From JBJENW01 sp051880395 (GTDB lineage: Bacteria; Bacillota; Clostridia; Lachnospirales; Lachnospiraceae): a stretch of 64,000 bases of DNA. Of this stretch, positions 60,744 through 64,000 are shown piece after piece. Position 1 is the stretch's first letter; every line of letters starts with the position of its first letter. The notes beneath the pieces were generated by a model, which searched no databases, was not told the origin of the DNA, and saw only the letters and a program-made list of their open reading frames with translations. Position numbers and translations under genes: made by a program. Location: positions 1 to 64,000 of the forward strand of contig JBJENW010000134.1 in the NCBI GenBank assembly GCA_051880395.1. Reading direction: 5' to 3'.

Positions 60744-61991
60744 ATGGTTACAGATATTATGGATCTTTTGACAAAAAACGATAGCGAAGTGGGAAATGCA
60801 ATCGAGCTGGAGTTTCAGAGACAGAGCAATAACTTAGAGTTGATCGCATCAGAAAATATCGTATCAGAGACATCCATGCTTGCAATGGGAACGGTATTGA
60901 CGAATAAATATGCCGAAGGATATCCGGGAAAACGGTATTACGGTGGCTGCGAAGATGTAGATATTGTAGAGAATATTGCAATTGAGCGTGCAAAAGAACT
61001 GTTTCACTGCGATTATGTCAATGTCCAGCCACATTCTGGTGCACAGGCAAATATGGCAGTTTTCTTTGCAATGTTAGAGCCGGGGGATACGGTTATGGGA
61101 ATGAACTTAGACCACGGCGGTCATCTGACACATGGAAGTCCAGTGAATATGTCTGGAAAATGGTTTCATATCGTACCATATGGCGTAAATGAAGACGGAT
61201 TTATTGATTATGATGAAATGAGAAAAATTGCGCTGGAAGCAAAACCGAAAATGATCATAGCAGGTGCCAGTGCGTATGCGAGAACCATTGATTTCAAAAA
61301 ATTCCGCGAAGTAGCGGATGAAGTCGGGGCATATCTGATGGTAGATATGGCACATATCGCAGGTCTTGTCGCAGCGGGACTGCATCCAAGTCCAATGCCA
61401 TATGCCGATGTTGTTACCACAACGACCCATAAAACATTAAGAGGACCGAGAGGTGGTATGATTCTGGCAAATCAGGAAGCTGCAGATAAATTTAACTTTA
61501 ACAAAGCTATTTTCCCAGGAATTCAGGGCGGCCCGCTGATGCATGTCATCGCCGGAAAAGCGGTTTGTCTCGGAGAAGCACTAAAACCGGAATTTAAGAC
61601 CTATCAGGAACAGGTGATCAAAAATGCACAGGCATTGTCAAAAGCGCTGATTGCACAAGGGTTTGATATCCTGACCGGTGGAACAGATAATCATCTGATG
61701 CTGGTAGACTTAAGAAAACTTGAAATCAGCGGAAAAGAACTGCAGAACCGTTGTGATCAGGCTCACATTACATTAAACAAAAATACGGTTCCGAACGATC
61801 CGAGAAGCCCGTTTGTGACATCCGGAGTTCGAATCGGAACACCGGCTGTGACATCCCGTGGCTTAGTCGAAGAAGATATGGAAAAAATTGCAGAACTGAT
61901 CTATCTGATTGCAACAGATTATGAAAACAAATTGGATTATGTAAAAGACGAAGTGAAAAAGATTTGTGATAAATATCCGATTTATCAATAG
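60744..61991 (+). CDS. glyA: Serine hydroxymethyltransferase
   Basis: PLP enzyme of 415 residues interconverting serine plus tetrahydrofolate with glycine plus methylene-tetrahydrofolate. Typical blocks are NLELIASENIVSETSMLAMG, LTNKYAEGYPGKRYYGGCE, the PLP lysine in VTTTTHKTLRGPRGG (about 229), and GIQGGPLMH. AAAGGAGGAATTACAT precedes the ATG. Together with the gcv genes it can turn two glycines into serine or run in reverse. The 5' region consists of the 163-bp repeat; no independent promoter was found. Confidence 0.95.
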   Translation: MVTDIMDLLTKNDSEVGNAIELEFQRQSNNLELIASENIVSETSMLAMGTVLTNKYAEGYPGKRYYGGCEDVDIVENIAIERAKELFHCDYVNVQPHSGAQANMAVFFAMLEPGDTVMGMNLDHGGHLTHGSPVNMSGKWFHIVPYGVNEDGFIDYDEMRKIALEAKPKMIIAGASAYARTIDFKKFREVADEVGAYLMVDMAHIAGLVAAGLHPSPMPYADVVTTTTHKTLRGPRGGMILANQEAADKFNFNKAIFPGIQGGPLMHVIAGKAVCLGEALKPEFKTYQEQVIKNAQALSKALIAQGFDILTGGTDNHLMLVDLRKLEISGKELQNRCDQAHITLNKNTVPNDPRSPFVTSGVRIGTPAVTSRGLVEEDMEKIAELIYLIATDYENKLDYVKDEVKKICDKYPIYQ

Positions 61992-62007
61992 AAAACTGTA
62001 TCGAAAA

Positions 62008-62042
62008 ACGGCACAACAGTAAAAAATGTTGTGCCGTTTTTT
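62008..62042. terminator. Bidirectional terminator, glyA and AGCS copy 2
   Basis: ACGGCACAAC (62008-62017) and GTTGTGCCGT (62028-62037), a perfect 10-base stem with T run on the right and A run on the left. Confidence 0.85.
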
Positions 62043-62054
62043 ATTATATAGAAT

Positions 62055-63494
62055 TTAGTTACTATAAGAGGTCTGACTATTTTTGGAAAGTTTTTTTTCC
62101 TCTTTTTCCTGCTTGATAATTACTTGGAAATCCTGAAGGTCTTTTGCGATTTCCTTACTGAGCGCTAATAGGCAGATCAAGTTTGGAATGGCCATCAATG
62201 CATTAGCGATATCCGAGAAATTCCATACAATATCGAGACTTGTTGTGGCTCCGACATAAACGATCAGAGAGAATACAATACGATAAATGATATTGAATTT
62301 TGGACTCTGAAACAAATATTCAAATGCTTTTTCACCATGATATTCCCATCCAAGAATCGTGGAGAAAGCGAATAAAATGATACCGATTGTCACCAGGTAT
62401 GCACCAGCTTTTCCAAGCGCAGAAGAAAAAGCGGCGATGGTCAAAGCAGCTCCGGTGACTGGATTTCCGTCTGCACCAAGGGTACCAAGAACACCGGAAC
62501 TTGCGATTGCAAGACCAGTGATCGTACAAACAACGATCGTATCGAAAAAGGTACCGGTCATATTGATATATCCCTGACGAACCGGATTATCTGTAGTTGC
62601 GGCAGCAGCTGTGATCGCAGCGGAACCAAGACCTGCCTCATTGGAAAATACACCACGGGCAACACCCCAGCGCATGGACTGCAAAATAGAAGCTGTAATT
62701 GTACCGCCGACACCACCTGCAACAGCCGTAGGAGAAAATGCCATCTTGAAAATCTGAGCGACACCGCTTGGAATATTTTTAAAATTTAAAGCAATGACGA
62801 TCAGACCGGCAATGACATAAAATATACCCATGAGTGGAACAACGACGGAAGAAACTTTCGAGATAACAGTGATTCCGCCAAGGATGATAACAAGTGCCAG
62901 TACCGTTAAAATAATACCCACGATCACCGGTGATACATGAAAAGTGTCATCGACTGCAGAGCTGATCGAGTTTGCCTGTGTCAGGTTTCCGATACCAAAG
63001 GATGCAATGACAGCAAATAAGGCAAACATATAACCAAGTGCATTTCCGATTTTTTTATTTTTAAATGCATGTTTTAATGTATACATCGGACCGCCGGACA
63101 TTTCGCCTTTTTCGTTGACTTCACGATATTTGATGGCGAGCATACACTCACTGAATTTAGATGTTAGACCAAACAGGGCGGAAATCCACATCCACACCAG
63201 AGCGCCAGGACCGCCTGCAACCATAGCAGTGGCAACGCCGACAATATTTCCGGTACCGATCGTTGCAGCAAGTGCGGTTGTCAAAGCGGAAAATGGAGAA
63301 ACATCTCCGGTTCCACGTTTTTTGGTTCGCGCTTCTTTCCCCAAAACACTCTTTAATGCATATCCAAGATTTCTCCATGTGAGAAAGCGGGTACGAACAG
63401 TTAAAAAGATTGCTGTTCCGACTAAAAGAACCAACATCACAGGTCCCCAGACAAAGTCATCTACAGCAGATAGAATATTACTGAATGTTTCCAT
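62055..63494 (-). CDS. AGCS-family alanine/glycine:Na+ symporter, copy 2
   Basis: Membrane symporter of 479 residues, nearly the same as the gene at 47997-49433 over the whole length except the last 15-20 residues (SKNSQTSYSN here). The AGCS blocks GTGNIVGVATA, GGPMYTLKHAFKNKKIG and FSNEAGLGSAAITAAA are intact. The DNA differs at many third positions, so the duplication is not recent. GGAGGG lies about 34 bases before the ATG with the same GATACAG/CTGTATC stem between. Together with copy 1 it brackets the glycine cleavage and lipoate genes. Confidence 0.92.
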   Translation of the reverse strand: METFSNILSAVDDFVWGPVMLVLLVGTAIFLTVRTRFLTWRNLGYALKSVLGKEARTKKRGTGDVSPFSALTTALAATIGTGNIVGVATAMVAGGPGALVWMWISALFGLTSKFSECMLAIKYREVNEKGEMSGGPMYTLKHAFKNKKIGNALGYMFALFAVIASFGIGNLTQANSISSAVDDTFHVSPVIVGIILTVLALVIILGGITVISKVSSVVVPLMGIFYVIAGLIVIALNFKNIPSGVAQIFKMAFSPTAVAGGVGGTITASILQSMRWGVARGVFSNEAGLGSAAITAAAATTDNPVRQGYINMTGTFFDTIVVCTITGLAIASSGVLGTLGADGNPVTGAALTIAAFSSALGKAGAYLVTIGIILFAFSTILGWEYHGEKAFEYLFQSPKFNIIYRIVFSLIVYVGATTSLDIVWNFSDIANALMAIPNLICLLALSKEIAKDLQDFQVIIKQEKEEKKLSKNSQTSYSN

Positions 63495-63537
63495 ATAGTT
63501 CGATACAGTATGTAAACACGCTGTATCTCCCTCCTTT
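63495..63537 (-). promoter_or_regulatory. Hairpin between Shine-Dalgarno and start of AGCS copy 2
   Basis: Minus strand: AAAGGAGGGA, GATACAG, a 12-base loop, CTGTATC, then 7 bases to the ATG. The stem (63502-63508 with 63521-63527) equals that of copy 1, while the loop sequence differs. Confidence 0.65.
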
Positions 63538-63569
63538 CAAATAAGTTTATCTTTATGATTAAAACAATA

Positions 63570-63642
63570 AAAAAGGCGAAGTCGTTTGGCAAAACTTCGT
63601 CGTTCATTTTCTTATGATAATATAGAAAAATTTGGATGTCAA
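63570..63642 (-). promoter_or_regulatory. Promoter and leader hairpin of AGCS copy 2
   Basis: Minus strand: TTGACA (63642-63637), a 17-base spacer and TATCAT (63619-63614). Twelve bases later comes GACGAAGT-11-ACTTCGCC, followed by TTTTTT. No leftward gene precedes it, so the terminator-like hairpin is at the very 5' end of the AGCS mRNA. The rest of the 322-bp gap to cbiM shows only a CCCCCATGGGGG palindrome (about 63676) and a TATACT near 63711. Confidence 0.6.
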
Positions 63643-63816
63643 TAGACGAAAATACTTAATTAATGAAAAAACATCCCCCATGGGGGCTTTCGAAGGCAGA
63701 TGGTGCATGTTATACTTTCTTTATTATATGAAAATATGTGAGCCATTATTCTGTGTAAGCTTTTACAAGTTTCAATGAACAATGTCATAGCAAGACAAAA
63801 GAAAGGAGAGGATTGT

Positions 63817-64000
63817 ATGCATATACCAGATCATTATTTAAGTCCGTCTACTTGTGGAGTATTAGGCGCAGCGATGATACCGGTTTGGGCAATCTCTATT
63901 AAAAAAGTGAAAGAGGAGCTCCCAAAGGAAAAAATACCACTTTTAGGAATTGGAGCGGCATTTTCCTTTCTGGGAATGATGTTTAATATTCCACTTCCGG
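63817..64000 (+). CDS. cbiM: CbiM-like cobalt/nickel ECF transporter subunit (partial)
   Basis: Start of a gene cut by the window end; 61 residues visible. MHIPDHYLSPSTCGVLGAAM is the hallmark N-terminus of CbiM/NikM, whose His2 and following residues bind the metal ion. The first membrane helix follows the cytoplasmic loop KKVKEELPKEKIP (GIGAAFSFLGMMFNIPLP). GAAAGGAGAGGATTGT precedes the ATG. Cobalt or nickel specificity cannot be decided here. Confidence 0.85.
   Translation, partial: MHIPDHYLSPSTCGVLGAAMIPVWAISIKKVKEELPKEKIPLLGIGAAFSFLGMMFNIPLP

Noticed and set aside
63643..63816. Cobalamin or NiCo riboswitch before cbiM
   Set aside because: No GCCACTG-type B12 box or recognisable NiCo core; only a short CCCCCATGGGGG palindrome is seen.
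1..64000. CRISPR array, prophage or insertion sequence with transposase
   Set aside because: No regularly spaced short repeats, no transposase, integrase or phage structural genes were found on either strand.

Overview
The window looks like a chromosomal segment of a low-to-mid GC, Gram-positive anaerobe of the Clostridia, most likely Lachnospiraceae. The evidence is strong GGAGG-type ribosome binding sites, LPxTG/sortase surface proteins, the DUF5685/J-protein/zinc-ribbon gene trio, a glycine-riboswitch-controlled glycine cleavage operon with split GcvPA/GcvPB, and many MATE, AGCS and GGDEF genes. The family assignment is inference; no rRNA, tRNA or CRISPR array was seen.

1-8.1 kb: a decayed MATE gene, then a LuxR-type regulator divergent from an operon of NhaC-type antiporter, amidohydrolase, cytidylate-kinase-like protein and N-carbamoylputrescine amidase. 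A HipB/HipA module follows, whose hipA has lost its middle. 8.3-12 kb: housekeeping genes (YgjP-like metalloprotease, rhomboid protease, phosphoesterase, lipase-like hydrolase).

12-16.1 kb: an SDR gene and a MATE gene are surrounded by five very long hairpin repeats (about 230-460 bp). These share end motifs, two core types and interchangeable termini. A 163-bp MITE-like repeat lies here too, and its second copy is inverted 48 kb away in front of glyA.

16.2-30.8 kb: a pilus locus. It holds a receiver plus SARP-like regulator, an ancillary pilin, a major pilin, one polypeptide carrying two sortase domains, a glycine-rich LPATG adhesin, a large membrane-anchored surface protein and a signal peptidase I. 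A strong terminator closes it. 30.8-34.9 kb: a DUF3883 nuclease-like protein with a Nudix enzyme and a small ORF (possible defence group), then the DUF5685/J-protein/zinc-ribbon trio. 34.9-48 kb: three cyclic-di-GMP genes (GGDEF, EAL, and a GGDEF with two solute-binding sensors), an aldo/keto reductase, a PfkB kinase, and YfhO coupled to a GH36 alpha-galactosidase.

48-63.5 kb: a glycine/lipoate island. Two near-duplicate AGCS amino acid:Na+ symporters bracket a leftward lipoate operon (DUF5058 and a partner membrane protein, two lipoate ligases, lipoyl synthase, a free lipoyl-domain protein). They also bracket a rightward gcvT-gcvH-gcvPA-gcvPB-lpdA operon behind a tandem glycine riboswitch, followed by glyA. 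The lipoate genes would supply the cofactor of GcvH, and glyA links the C1 unit to serine. The leaders of the AGCS genes and the lipoate operon share promoter-proximal hairpins. The AGCS genes also have a conserved hairpin between the Shine-Dalgarno and the start codon. The window ends inside a cbiM-like gene.
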